From the NCBI GenBank assembly GCA_903900335.1, contig CAIUMP010000001.1:1-64000 (forward strand): a DNA stretch of 64,000 nt, given 5' to 3'. The notes beneath the pieces are model-generated. The model was not told the DNA's origin. It saw only the letters and a program-made list of their open reading frames with translations, and made no database searches. This document shows, piece after piece, positions 26,630 through 36,900 of this stretch (position 1 is its first letter; every line of letters starts with the position of its first letter). This stretch comes from an uncultured Ignavibacteriota bacterium (GTDB lineage Bacteria; Bacteroidota; Ignavibacteria; Palsa-1295). Position numbers and translations under genes: made by a program.

Positions 26630-28788
26630 GTAGCGCCGGCAAGCACTCGCGCAACGACATCGAGCACCTCGCGGCGTGTAGCGGGCTTCGAAAGATAATC
26701 GTTGCATCCTGCATCGAGACACTTCTGGCGGTCGCCGGTCATGGCAAATGCGGTGAGTGCGACGATCGGGACGTTTGGGCAAAGTGAGCCAGCTCGAATT
26801 TCTTTTGTAAGCGTCAGCCCGTCCCGTCCTGGAAGATTGATATCCATGATGATAATATCAGGACACTCCTTCTTGAGCGCAGCATACAAGCTTTGCGCGT
26901 TGATCGCCTGTGCGATGCGGTAATGTCCTCGGAGATAGGCCTCAATGAGTCGCTGCGTCTCGGCGTTGTCCTCAACAACCAGTACGAGTGCTCCATCGGT
27001 GCTTGGTGCAACGACCTTCGGAGGAGTCTGCACAGCAGCAATGACCGTTGAGGAGACTTCTGGTGCCTTGGGCTTTCTGCCCTGCGCCACGAGAGGGAAT
27101 ACCAGGCTGAAGACAGTGCCAACCCCCTGCTGCGATCGAACCTGGATAGTCCCACCCATCAGTGAGACCAGCCGACGTGAGATCGCCAGGCCTAAACCTG
27201 TACCTCCAAATTCTTTCGTCTGGCCGGAATGCTCTTGACGGAATTCTTCGAACAGGTGTGGCAAGAAATCCTTGCTGATACCGATTCCAGTGTCTTCAAC
27301 TTCCACCACGACATGATCCGTGCCGCTGCCTGTCCGATCCGAATCGACAAACGAGCGGACAGAAATAGAGCCGCTTCTGGTAAACTTAATGGCATTGCTA
27401 ATGATATTCGTTAGCACCTGCCCGAACCGATGGCGGTCGCCTTCGATGATCAGCTTATCCTTGTTCTCCTCGATAATGACCGTGAGCGACTTCTGTTTCG
27501 CGATCCAGGAGAGCGGCGTGATGGCCGATTCGATCTCCATCCCGACATCGAGTTCATCAACGGCCATTTCGATCCTGCCGGATTCGATCTTGGAGAGATC
27601 GAGAATGTCATTGATAAGATTCAGCAGTCGCTTGCCCGAAACGTTGATCGATCGAAGAAACGTGTAGTGCTGCTCGGATACTTTGCCGGACAACTCGGAG
27701 GCAAGCACATCGGAGAAACCGAGTATCGCTGTCATGGGCGTTCGGATCTCATGCGACATATTTGCCAGGAAGGCAGACTTCAGCCGGTTGGCTTCATTGG
27801 CACGATCGCGCTCTAACTGGTATTTCTCGTTGAGATCGCGCAGCGTTTGTCTGCTCTTGACCGTCGCGGTAACCTCGGGAAAGGTAACGATGACCCCCGT
27901 CACGTCCCCAAACTCATCGAGGATCGGGGCTGCACTCTCGAGTATCCATGTCAGCATCCCGTCGGGGCGCACAACACCCAGCTCGACATTCGTTATCGGC
28001 TGCTTGGTTCGGAGCGCTTTTGTAGCAGGAAGTTCGGAGATCGGCACAGGCGTGCCGTCTTCCATAATGGCCTGCCAAATGGGATCATCATGGGTGAGCG
28101 TCAGCAGCCGCTCGGCTGGGATGCCAAGTATCTTCTCCGCGGCCTTGTTCGCCCGAACGATCAGGCCGCGTGAGTCGGAGATCAGCACCGCCTCACCCAA
28201 TTCGTCAAACAGCTCGGTGAAAAGTTGCGACTCTTCGATCCGAGCTTGCACCTTCTGCAACTTACTTCCTTCCGGAGGGAGTGTACCCGTAACCTCGAAC
28301 AAGAGCCCAACGTCCGTGCCGGTCACGAACGTCCGAATTTCGAAAATGCCAACCGCGCCTTCGACCTCCGAAGGAATGCGCCGCTGATAGTGATTCGGAT
28401 TTTGGCGAGCATTTGCCAGCAGTGTGTCGAGTGTTTCCTCAAAGAACGGGAGTAGCTCGACGGCATCCTTCCCGATGGCTTCCTCCTGGCTTATCCCCCC
28501 ACTCACAACTTCTGCCGCACGATTCCAGCAGATGATGCGCCTGTGATCATCGATAACGATCAAGGCGGTGGGTACATGCTTCACAACTGTCTTCAGTCGA
28601 TCCTCGGCACGGGCGAGTTGCTCGGCGACTGAAAGATCTTTAAGCGCAGGAGCCTGATAGGTGGCCACATGGGCAGCACTCCGCGCCGGTGAGGCCACTG
28701 ACGCGGCAGAAGTGGATTGGGTTCTACTTGCGCGCACAGCTTGCTGGGAATCCTCCGTTGGAATTCGAGTATCTTTGGGGGAAGCCAT
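26608..28788 (-). CDS. Soluble hybrid sensor histidine kinase (two PAS, HK, REC)
   Basis: 726 residues with no TM segment. Two PAS domains (about 65-170 and 190-305) precede a coiled linker, the H-box FLANMSHEIRTPM with His346, an HATPase with N-box (NIISNAIKFT), G1 (DTGIGIS) and G2 (GGTGLGLAIS), and a receiver with Asp649 (IIIMDINLPGRDG) and Lys701. Lack of a transmembrane sensor suggests it reads a cytoplasmic ligand through PAS. An output regulator is not adjacent, so phosphotransfer to a separate HPt or regulator is likely. The first 45 residues are low-complexity. Confidence 0.9.
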   Translation of the reverse strand: MASPKDTRIPTEDSQQAVRASRTQSTSAASVASPARSAAHVATYQAPALKDLSVAEQLARAEDRLKTVVKHVPTALIVIDDHRRIICWNRAAEVVSGGISQEEAIGKDAVELLPFFEETLDTLLANARQNPNHYQRRIPSEVEGAVGIFEIRTFVTGTDVGLLFEVTGTLPPEGSKLQKVQARIEESQLFTELFDELGEAVLISDSRGLIVRANKAAEKILGIPAERLLTLTHDDPIWQAIMEDGTPVPISELPATKALRTKQPITNVELGVVRPDGMLTWILESAAPILDEFGDVTGVIVTFPEVTATVKSRQTLRDLNEKYQLERDRANEANRLKSAFLANMSHEIRTPMTAILGFSDVLASELSGKVSEQHYTFLRSINVSGKRLLNLINDILDLSKIESGRIEMAVDELDVGMEIESAITPLSWIAKQKSLTVIIEENKDKLIIEGDRHRFGQVLTNIISNAIKFTRSGSISVRSFVDSDRTGSGTDHVVVEVEDTGIGISKDFLPHLFEEFRQEHSGQTKEFGGTGLGLAISRRLVSLMGGTIQVRSQQGVGTVFSLVFPLVAQGRKPKAPEVSSTVIAAVQTPPKVVAPSTDGALVLVVEDNAETQRLIEAYLRGHYRIAQAINAQSLYAALKKECPDIIIMDINLPGRDGLTLTKEIRAGSLCPNVPIVALTAFAMTGDRQKCLDAGCNDYLSKPATRREVLDVVARVLAGATKKVQAG

Positions 28789-28886
28789 TCTTTGGGGTTC
28801 GACGAACGCGATCGTACCGTATGCAACTAGCGACTACTGGACGATCTGCAGGAACCGTCCAGCACTGTTAACTCGTAATCGATCCG

Positions 28887-28912
28887 AAAAAATGCTAACG
28901 GATGCTAGCATT
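28887..28912 (-). terminator. Terminator of the addB-like gene
   Basis: On the minus strand, a 7-bp stem (aatgcta/tagcatt) with an 8-nt loop is followed by a run of six Ts (A-run at 28887-28892 on plus). It lies about 110 bases past the addB-like stop and upstream of the kinase. Confidence 0.8.
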
Positions 28913-29023
28913 TCTGCTGGATTCTTTGCCACATGTAGAGAAGTCAACAAGGACGGAAGGAGAAAATTCCGGTCTGCTCGAAGTGTACTTCCGCTGAGCA
29001 CCCTACCCTCCGCTGTCTAGATC

Positions 29024-32000
29024 TCAGATCAGCACGTCAAACTCCTCGGCTTCCGCCACTCTGCAGACTCGATTATACGGACAGTATTGGCAGTTCTTGA
29101 GTAGGTCCCGTTCGGTCAGCCGAAACACCCCCGTGGAAATTCCTTCAACGTAGGACTGCGCCATTTGGACGGTCCTTTCGATCAGCTGCTCAAGCTCCTC
29201 CTCGGAATTAAGTATCCCCTTTCGCTTGCCATTGCCGATCTGTTCAAAGGCCGTTCCCATATACGTCCGAACGGCGAGACCCGGTTCGCGGACAGAGTCC
29301 TTATCGAGCACCTTGTGGTATAACGCCGCGACTCCCTTCAACTCCGGAAAATGACTTCGGAGCAGGTCCTCGGCGACGCGCAAATAGAGTGGCAATTGGA
29401 GCGAGATCCCTCGCTCCATATCCGCATAACTGGCCGTTTGCTTGCCGGACTTGTAATCAATGATCGTAAAGGTATCGTCCGAGAGGTCAATTCGGTCGAT
29501 CTTCCCGCGAAGCTTGATACCGCCAACAACGACAGGTTCATCGCGCGATAACTCGTTATCGTTGGTCTTTGGGGCAGCTCCATGCATAGCCCTTCCAGCT
29601 CCACCAAAACTGGCTTCGAAATATCGGGGCCGTTGTTCGTTCTTGACGAGTGACCGTTCACGCTGAATGAACTTCCACAGCACATTACGCTCTTGCTTCG
29701 TCTCCATGAGGCTCTCTGCGTCGAGTCTCCAAAACGGATGATCGTTGGAGATGGCTGATAGGTGGCGGTCGGCGATACTTCGCGCCTCCGCGTAGGCTTC
29801 GATTACCTCCTGCTCTGGAATGCTTTGCAGCGAGGGCAACTTGCGTTCTCGGCGATGGGTGAGAAACTCCCGCAATACCTCGTGAAGTACATTGCCACGC
29901 TCGCGAGCATCCAGACCATCCTCCACTTCGCCTTCCTCACGGAGTCCGAGGATATACTTGGAGAAATACTTAAAGGGACAACCGGCATAGAGCTCCAGTT
30001 GCGTAACCGACCATACCCGACTGCGGTTGCGCTCGAGTGCTGCGCGCTCACGTTCGGACAGCATCTCACTATCCACCAGCCCTCGATAAATGGAAAGCTC
30101 TGGCTGGCGGCGCACCTCCTGAACGCGCAGCGCGCGCGGGACGTGGTCACGCAAGGTCTTGCCATAATGTGACCCTGGGGCAATCGCCTCAACCGCCTCA
30201 ACGACCTCCGCAAGTCGCTGAGGTTCGCTTGCGGCCAGCGCCCCAACACGTTGAAAAAGATCACGGTAGGAAAAGACGCCCTCTGCAGGTTTGACCTCAT
30301 CGATCGTGACGATCTCCTCGAGGCTATCTAAGAAAATGGACCGGGAGAACTCCGCATTACTCGAAGTTTTCTTCGGGTAACTAAGGTAAAGCCCACGTTG
30401 GAAATTCGTGACGGATTGATAGAAGAGTACGCGATCCTCCATCAACTGCCGATGCTCTCCTCGCTGCATTCCTTCCATCAGGAAGACTTGTGGCTGATAG
30501 ACGGAAGGCAACGCTCCTTCGGTGAGACCCGCGATGAAAAGGTAATCCACCGGTTGTGCAATGCACTGCGCGAGCGAGGTCACCAGGACCGCCCCAGAAC
30601 AAGGTCGCGGGCTATAGCGAACGAAGATAACAGCAGCTTTGAAGCGCTCTATATAATACGAAAGCGGGCGTTCCTTCTGCGCGTCCCCCATGAGGGTTAG
30701 GAGCGAATCCAGGTCACGAAGCAGCTTCAGCAACTCCCGATAGGCACGAACATCGAGCTCCAAGGTGGCGGCACGGATCGTATGAGCATTTTGAGATAGA
30801 ATACACTTCTGGACCTCAAGCGCCGAGAGTAACTCCCGAACGGCATTACAGAAAGTTGCGGGCGTAAGCGCTTCCTGTAGCGGAAGCAACAACTGCTTAA
30901 GGTGATCGAGATCGAGAATTGCCTTTCCAATGCGTTCCTCTTCACGGCCAAAGTGTGCATGTTGCAGATTATCCTGCGATTGTTCCTGTTGCAGTTTAAT
31001 GATGCTCAGGTGTGCATTCAAACTCCGCTTCCAACCCCGCAGATCGCCAGAGAGCTTATAACGAGCAAAGATATCGAGCAAATTGGGAGCGTCGAGTTGG
31101 GCGCCGTCTGGGTGCGTAAAATTGAAGTACGGGCTTCCGAGAACGCGGATGACCTCCCGGCGCCGAAGCCCAAAACGAGCGATGTCGAACAACGCCAGCA
31201 ACGACAATACAAGTGGAGAGCGATCGAGGTGATGGCGATCGGCGATCTGAACGGGAATTTCATTGCGGCGAAATGCCTCTTCGAATAGCGGCGTGTAGGA
31301 CTCCGCGTTCGGAGTTGCAACGACGATACGAGACAGATCCGACAAGACAGTAGGATCCTCTTCACAGACGAGTTTGATCTTCCGCGCGATCTCTTCGACT
31401 TCCTCTGTTGGATTACGAGCAGACCAGAGCTTGACTGCTCTAGCTGGCTGTCGCTCGAATGCCGGCTCACGGCCGGCAAATAAATGTCTCCGAAGGAGCG
31501 CTCGGTACCCGTCCTGTTGATTAGCACCCTCGGTCGCGCTGGCGCCGGAGACCGCATGGAAGCCGTGTTCCTCCAATTCGGCAATGAGTTTGATCACCTC
31601 GGAAAAGAGCGCGGGATTCTGGTCCATCGAATCCAAATGGATCGTGGTCCGAACGCCTGTAACACCAGAGACTACCGTCAGCAGATCCATCGACGGGCCT
31701 TCGAGGTGATAGAATCCATCGATGAAGATGTCTGTGACGCCAGAAAATCTTGCGCGAAAGTCACTCGTTGCCCGCGCAGTTGCTTGCCTTGTGTCGCCGT
31801 AACGCTCGTTGAGCAGAAGTGTCTGCCCATACGTATCCATGAAGCCATTGTCAATGAGTTTTGACATATACGCATCGTAGATTTCCAGAATATCTGTCGC
31901 GCGACGAACCTCCGTGGACTCACCATGCAATTCAAGAGATCGCTTCAGGTCACGGCGAATATGCTCGGTCGTGACACCGCTCTCCTTCAACTGCCGAATG

Positions 32001-32413
32001 GTATTGACGACCAATTCGAAGGTGCCCCGAGGGATCGGAAACGATGCTGTATCTGAAACTCCGCTTTCCTCATCGGTGGCACGCTCAAAGTAGGAGAGCC
32101 TGTGCTCGGAAATCAGTGAACGGATGGCCTGTTCGACCAGCACGCCAGTCTCCGCATCAGAGAGCAGTTTCAACTTCGGAAATCCCTCTTCGCACAAGAC
32201 GCCGGCAAAATCAGCGAGCGTAAGAATGTGTGGCTCTGCGATTGTTCGCCCTTTCGCGGCTTCGACCAACTCCCGTTCCATCCTGCGCTGCGCAATGCGA
32301 TTCGGAACGAGGTAGAGAAACGTGTGGCTCTCCCCCGTCTGCACGCGCCGCTTGGCTTCATCGGCGAGCGTGCTGAAGGTGGTTCGGGCTGGGGATGTGG
32401 AGAGGAATGGCAT
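29024..32413 (-). CDS. addB: AddB/RexB-like helicase-nuclease subunit
   Basis: 1129 residues from ATG 32413 (MPFLSTSPARTTFSTLADEA). The N-terminal part contains FLYLVPNRIAQRRMERE, as in AddB, where the Walker region is often degenerate. The C-terminus holds a PD-(D/E)XK nuclease: GGIKLRGKIDRIDLSDD and IIDYKSGK. Four Cys likely bind a 4Fe-4S cluster: one in YAGCPFKYF and three in NCQYCPYNRVC. With AddA it would process double-strand breaks. No addA is beside it. Its first 40 codons plus 5' leader are duplicated at 33.7-33.86 kb. Confidence 0.8.
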   Translation of the reverse strand: MPFLSTSPARTTFSTLADEAKRRVQTGESHTFLYLVPNRIAQRRMERELVEAAKGRTIAEPHILTLADFAGVLCEEGFPKLKLLSDAETGVLVEQAIRSLISEHRLSYFERATDEESGVSDTASFPIPRGTFELVVNTIRQLKESGVTTEHIRRDLKRSLELHGESTEVRRATDILEIYDAYMSKLIDNGFMDTYGQTLLLNERYGDTRQATARATSDFRARFSGVTDIFIDGFYHLEGPSMDLLTVVSGVTGVRTTIHLDSMDQNPALFSEVIKLIAELEEHGFHAVSGASATEGANQQDGYRALLRRHLFAGREPAFERQPARAVKLWSARNPTEEVEEIARKIKLVCEEDPTVLSDLSRIVVATPNAESYTPLFEEAFRRNEIPVQIADRHHLDRSPLVLSLLALFDIARFGLRRREVIRVLGSPYFNFTHPDGAQLDAPNLLDIFARYKLSGDLRGWKRSLNAHLSIIKLQQEQSQDNLQHAHFGREEERIGKAILDLDHLKQLLLPLQEALTPATFCNAVRELLSALEVQKCILSQNAHTIRAATLELDVRAYRELLKLLRDLDSLLTLMGDAQKERPLSYYIERFKAAVIFVRYSPRPCSGAVLVTSLAQCIAQPVDYLFIAGLTEGALPSVYQPQVFLMEGMQRGEHRQLMEDRVLFYQSVTNFQRGLYLSYPKKTSSNAEFSRSIFLDSLEEIVTIDEVKPAEGVFSYRDLFQRVGALAASEPQRLAEVVEAVEAIAPGSHYGKTLRDHVPRALRVQEVRRQPELSIYRGLVDSEMLSERERAALERNRSRVWSVTQLELYAGCPFKYFSKYILGLREEGEVEDGLDARERGNVLHEVLREFLTHRRERKLPSLQSIPEQEVIEAYAEARSIADRHLSAISNDHPFWRLDAESLMETKQERNVLWKFIQRERSLVKNEQRPRYFEASFGGAGRAMHGAAPKTNDNELSRDEPVVVGGIKLRGKIDRIDLSDDTFTIIDYKSGKQTASYADMERGISLQLPLYLRVAEDLLRSHFPELKGVAALYHKVLDKDSVREPGLAVRTYMGTAFEQIGNGKRKGILNSEEELEQLIERTVQMAQSYVEGISTGVFRLTERDLLKNCQYCPYNRVCRVAEAEEFDVLI

Positions 32414-32456
32414 CGGTAATTGTAACCGGAGATTGACGAAGGACGTGCCGTGCGCT
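32298..32456. repeat. Direct repeat copy A: 5' end and leader of the addB-like gene
   Basis: About 160 bp, ending about 43 bases upstream of the addB-like start, that is repeated in the same orientation at about 33697-33857 with small differences. The match includes gagaaacgtgtggctctccc and gctggggatgtggagaggaa. The two copies bracket the glycosyltransferase-like gene. Confidence 0.9.
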
Positions 32457-32771
32457 CTCATGGCCATCGCAACGCGAGACACTCATCAGGCCTACCGCAA
32501 CAGGTTGGATTGCGTTTCGTGTTGAGCACATTAGCAACGGTCGATCTTTGATTGCTCTCCATATTCCCGCCCAATATCGAGTTGCGCTCGCAATGTGAAT
32601 TCTCCAGCAACAGCCACTTGGATCTCCCCATGTCGAAGGAGCGCGGCATCACATCTCTGGAGTTAACTGATCGCCATTGACAACAGCGCGGTGTCAACAA
32701 ATCGAAATGGTGGGGTTCGGTGCGGATTGTAAGCTTGTATCAATCGGTTTGAATGTTCCGTTCTTGTGCCG

Positions 32772-32782
32772 CCCCCCCCCCC
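32772..32782. repeat. Poly-C tract of 11
   Basis: Eleven consecutive Cs lie 47 bases upstream of the probable ATG of the glycosyltransferase-like gene. A longer frame starting at TTG 32677 runs through the tract in phase, so slippage could alter either spacing or frame. Confidence 0.85.
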
Positions 32783-32829
32783 TTCCACCTCCCGGTCTAG
32801 GCATTGGCAACATTTGCGTATTGGAAAAT

Positions 32830-33672
32830 ATGATTCAGGCCACCGCAGTCCTCATTACGAAGGAAGCCTCCTACCCGCAAGAAGTACTTGACTCCTTGCC
32901 CGAGTTCGAGGAAATCCTAGTCTATCCAAACTGCCCAGATCTACTCCACCGCTTTCACAAAGCAAGTGAGGCGAGAAACGAGTTGATCTACGTTCAAGAC
33001 GACGATTGTATTATTCGTGACATTCCCGCGCTGCTAGCGAGATTTGACGGACGTATTACAAATTATGTTAAGAGAAGTCATCTGGAGTGGTACGATGGTA
33101 CCGGCATCACTCTTCTCGGCTGGGGCGCGTTCTTCCGTAAAGAAAGCATCAACTTTGAGCGCTATACGAGTCGGTATGGATTTGATCTGGATCTTCTTCG
33201 AGAGGCCGATAGGATCTTCACGTTCTTAAATCAGCCGTGCAATACAGTCGTCGGAGAGATAGTTGATTTGGCAACCTGGAATGACGGCAGTAGAATGTCC
33301 AATGCGGCTGACCATTACCAGCGGTTGGAGAGGACCTTACAAAAATGTCTGCTACTTTCGTCAGACATCTATCAACCGGCACCAATAAAGGCTCTGATCG
33401 CACTATGCACTTACTTCAGAAACAACCAGCAGTACGAGGAAGCCTACAAGCTCTCACTTATCCCCCCTGTCCCCTCGCCTAACCCCACCCCCGATGATCC
33501 CAACTCGTTATGGAGGCTTCTTGAAGAGCATGGGCTGGCCGCATATTACCTGGGAAGGTTTGATGAAGCGCGTGAATATTTCCTTCGGATCATGGACTCC
33601 GATCCACCCGCTGGAGATAGAGCACGAACACTGCAGAATATTGGATTCTGCGATGCAAAGCTTGTTGGATAA
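32830..33672 (+). CDS. Glycosyltransferase-like protein with C-terminal TPR-like helices
   Basis: 280 residues from ATG 32830 (MIQATAVLITKEASYP). The N-terminal 190 residues look like a GT-A fold: ITKEASYP at strand 1, LIYVQDDDCII with DDD at 57-59 as the metal-binding DxD, and acidic loops. From about 200 the sequence becomes helical and repeat-like (PIKALIALCTYFRNNQQYEEAYKL, GLAAYYLGRFDEAREYFLR), matching TPR units. Sugar and acceptor are unknown. Base composition is lower in GC (about 47% in two sample lines) than that of flanking genes, and it lies between direct copies of the addB 5' end, suggesting insertion. Confidence 0.6.
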   Translation: MIQATAVLITKEASYPQEVLDSLPEFEEILVYPNCPDLLHRFHKASEARNELIYVQDDDCIIRDIPALLARFDGRITNYVKRSHLEWYDGTGITLLGWGAFFRKESINFERYTSRYGFDLDLLREADRIFTFLNQPCNTVVGEIVDLATWNDGSRMSNAADHYQRLERTLQKCLLLSSDIYQPAPIKALIALCTYFRNNQQYEEAYKLSLIPPVPSPNPTPDDPNSLWRLLEEHGLAAYYLGRFDEAREYFLRIMDSDPPAGDRARTLQNIGFCDAKLVG

Positions 33673-33696
33673 ACATTCAATACAGTTTCAGGGTGC

Positions 33697-33857
33697 CAAT
33701 CCAATTGGGGACGAGATAGAGAAACGTGTGGCTCTCCCCGCCTGCACGCGCCGCTTGGCTTCATCTGCAAGTGTGCTGAAGGTTGTTCGGGCTGGGGATG
33801 TGGAGAGGAATGGCATGGATGAATCTAACCGGAGATCGTTTCAGGACGTGCCGCGAA
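33697..33857 (-). pseudogene. Broken second copy of the addB 5' end
   Basis: Read on the minus strand, this begins MPFLSTSPARTTFSTLADEA exactly as the real addB-like protein, then loses one G in a G-run after about 26 codons and shifts frame. Past the shift the sequence still resembles FLYLVPN in the other frame. Homology also covers about 43 bases of 5' leader. The rest of the gene is absent and the rpoC terminator follows. It is a truncated remnant, direct-repeated with 32298-32456. Confidence 0.85.
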
Positions 33858-33890
33858 CTGCGGTGCGAACGGACGAACGATTAATGCGGA

Positions 33891-33924
33891 CAAAACGAAA
33901 AGACCCCAGCCAAAGCCGGGGTCT
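33891..33924 (-). terminator. rpoC terminator
   Basis: On the minus strand a 7-bp stem (agacccc/ggggtct) with inner GGC/GCT pairing is followed by TTTCGTTTTG. It lies 26 bases after the rpoC stop and ends the rpoBC unit. Confidence 0.85.
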
Positions 33925-33949
33925 TTCCAGAATTCTCGCAGCGAATAAC

Positions 33950-36900
33950 TTACGCTGCCACACGCTCCCGACGCATCACGCGATCCGCAGATGGAGCTTC
34001 TTCGGCGCCCATCCAGCCACCGGTGTCGGTGTTGGTTTTGAACTCTTCCTTCGGCGATACGATGAGATCGCGGAATTTCGGAAGGCCCGTACCGGCCGGG
34101 ATAAGGTGACCGACGATAACATTCTCCTTGAGTCCGAGCAGGGTATCGACCTTCGCCTGGATTGCGGCGTCGGTGAGCACCTTTGTCGTCTCCTGGAAGG
34201 ATGCGGCGGAGATGAAGCTCTCTGTGGTAAGAGCAGCCTGTGTGATGCCGAGCAGCACGGGTTCGCCATGTACTGGCTCTGCCGGACGTGCCTCGGGCAC
34301 GATCTTCTCCTTCTTCTTGAGATCGGTGACGACCTCCTTGAATCGCTTCTTGTCGAACATCTGAGCGACCTTGAACTTCGAATCACCACGCTTGGTGATG
34401 AAGACCGAGTTCATCAGCATCTCATTCTCGGTCGCGACCTTCGCCTTATCGACCTCATCATTGACGAGCAACAGCGAATCGCCGCTGGCTGTGATGCGGA
34501 CCTTGCCCAACATCTGGCGCACGATGACTTCGATATGCTTATCGGAGATCTTCACACCCTGCATGCGATAGACTTCCTGAATCTCATTCACAAGGTACTG
34601 CTGCACTTCTGCAACGCCCTTGATCGCGAGAATATCATGTGGGTCGATCGCACCATCGGACAGACGCTCTCCCGAACGGACGGTGTCGCCTTCCTGGACA
34701 AGAATGTGCTTACCGAATGGAATCGTGTACTCGCGGCGGTCGGTCGCATCGTGCGATGTGACGACGACGACGCGTGAACCACGACGCGGCTTCTCGAAGT
34801 GAACCGCTCCGTCGATCTCGGAGACCGTCGCGGGATCGCTTGGCGAACGCGCCTCGAAGAGCTCCGTAACGCGCGGAAGACCTCCCGTGATGTCACGCTG
34901 CTTGCCGGACTCACGTGCGATCTTCACGAGCACCGTTGCAGCCTCGATGTCCTGATGATTCTGGACCTGGAGAATGGCGTTGCTCGGGATAATGTAGTTA
35001 ATGATAACATGACCATCCGAGGCAACGATGTCGATCGTCGGCGACTTTGTGCGATCGCGTGAGTCGATCGTACGGATCTGGAGATTACCCGTAAGTTCGT
35101 CGGCCTCTTCGCGGAACGTGATGTTCTCGATGAAGTCCTTGAAGCGGATCGCGCCAGCATGTTCCGAAATAATGACCGCATTGTACGGATCCCACTCATA
35201 GAGCATCTCGCCCTTGACGACCACCTTGCCATCTGTGACGAGGATACGCGAGCCATACGGCACATCGAACTTACCGACAACGCGGTTATCTTCGTCGAGC
35301 ACGTTCACGACACCGGAGCGGCTCATGACGATATGCTCGCCTTCCGGATTGATGACGACCTTCATGCCTTCGTATTGCACGGTGCCATCGAACTTCGACG
35401 TGACCTGCGACTGCGATGCGATGAGCGATGCGGCACCACCCGTGTGGAATGTACGAAGCGTAAGCTGCGTACCGGGCTCGCCGATGGACTGTGCCGCGAT
35501 GATACCCACAGCCTCTCCCATTTCGACGATCTTGTGCGTCGTGAGGTTGCGACCGTAGCACTGCGCGCACACACCGCGGCGGGCTTCGCATGTAAGCACC
35601 GAGCGGATGAGCACGGTCTCGATGGAGGTCGAAGCGATCTTCGCAGCGACGATCTCGTCGATCATGCCGCCAGCCTCAACGAGCACCTCGCCGTTGAGTG
35701 GATCGGTGACGACATCGAGCGTAACACGACCGAGGATACGCTCGGAGAGCGGTTCCTTTACGTCTTCGCCTTCCTTCAATGCGCTGACCGGAATACCACG
35801 GATCGTACCGCAGTCGAAGCCGGAGATGATAGCATCCTGCGCGGCGTCGATGAGGCGGCGCGTGAGGTAACCGGCGTCCGCTGTTTTGAGAGCCGTATCG
35901 GCAAGGCCCTTACGAGCGCCGTGCGTCGAGATGAAGTACTCGAGGATCGAAAGACCCTCGTGGAAGTTCGAGATGATCGGGTTTTCGATAAGCTCGCCCG
36001 TCTGTCCTGACAAGGACTTCTGCGGCTTGGCCATAAGACCGCGCATACCGGCAAGCTGACGAACCTGTTCTTTCGATCCACGAGCGCCGGAATCGACCAT
36101 CATGTAGAGTGGATTGAATCCATCGCGGTCGTGCTGCAACGCGTCGAAGAGCTTGTCCGCAGTGCGGTTTGTCGCACGCGTCCAGATGTCGATGACCTTG
36201 TTGTAGCGTTCGCCAGAGGTCATGAAGCCGTTGAGGTACTTGTCCTGAACGTCATCAACCTGCTTCTGCGCTTTCGCGATGATCTCGTCCTTCTCCTTCG
36301 GCACGATGATGTCCGAGAGAGCTACGGAGAGTCCGCCCTTCGTTGCAAATCCGAATCCGAGATCCTTGAGCTTATCAAGGAAGATAACGGTCTTGAGCGT
36401 ACCGACCGAGCGGAACGTGGTCGCGATGATCTGACGCAGACGCTTCTTTGTGAGAAGCTCATTCAGATAACCGAGTTCTTCTGGCACGATTGCATTAAAG
36501 ATCGCGCGACCCGTCGTGGTCTCGATCATCTTGCCCTTGACGCGGACGTGAATCTTCGCGTGAAGATCGAGGCGACCGAGATTGTAGGCGATGACAGCTT
36601 CCTTCGAGTCCGAGAAGCGCATACCTTCGCCGAGCGCACCCACGCGGTGTTTCGTGAGATAGTACGCTCCAAGAACCATGTCCTGCGACGGAACGGCGAT
36701 CGGCTCACCATTCTGCGGGGAGATGATGTTGTGCGAAGAGAGCATGAGGATCGCACACTCGAGCTGTGCTTCGTAGCTCAGCGGCACGTGAACGGCCATC
36801 TGATCGCCGTCAAAGTCAGCGTTAAAGGCGGTACAGACGAGCGGATGAAGCTGCAACGCGCGTCCTTCGACAAGGCGTGGCTGGAACGCCTGAATGCCGA

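Noticed and set aside
33494-34777. 427-codon plus-strand frame running from the GT gene into rpoC
   Set aside because: It overlaps the end of the GT gene in another frame, the addB remnant and antisense rpoC; no coherent protein.
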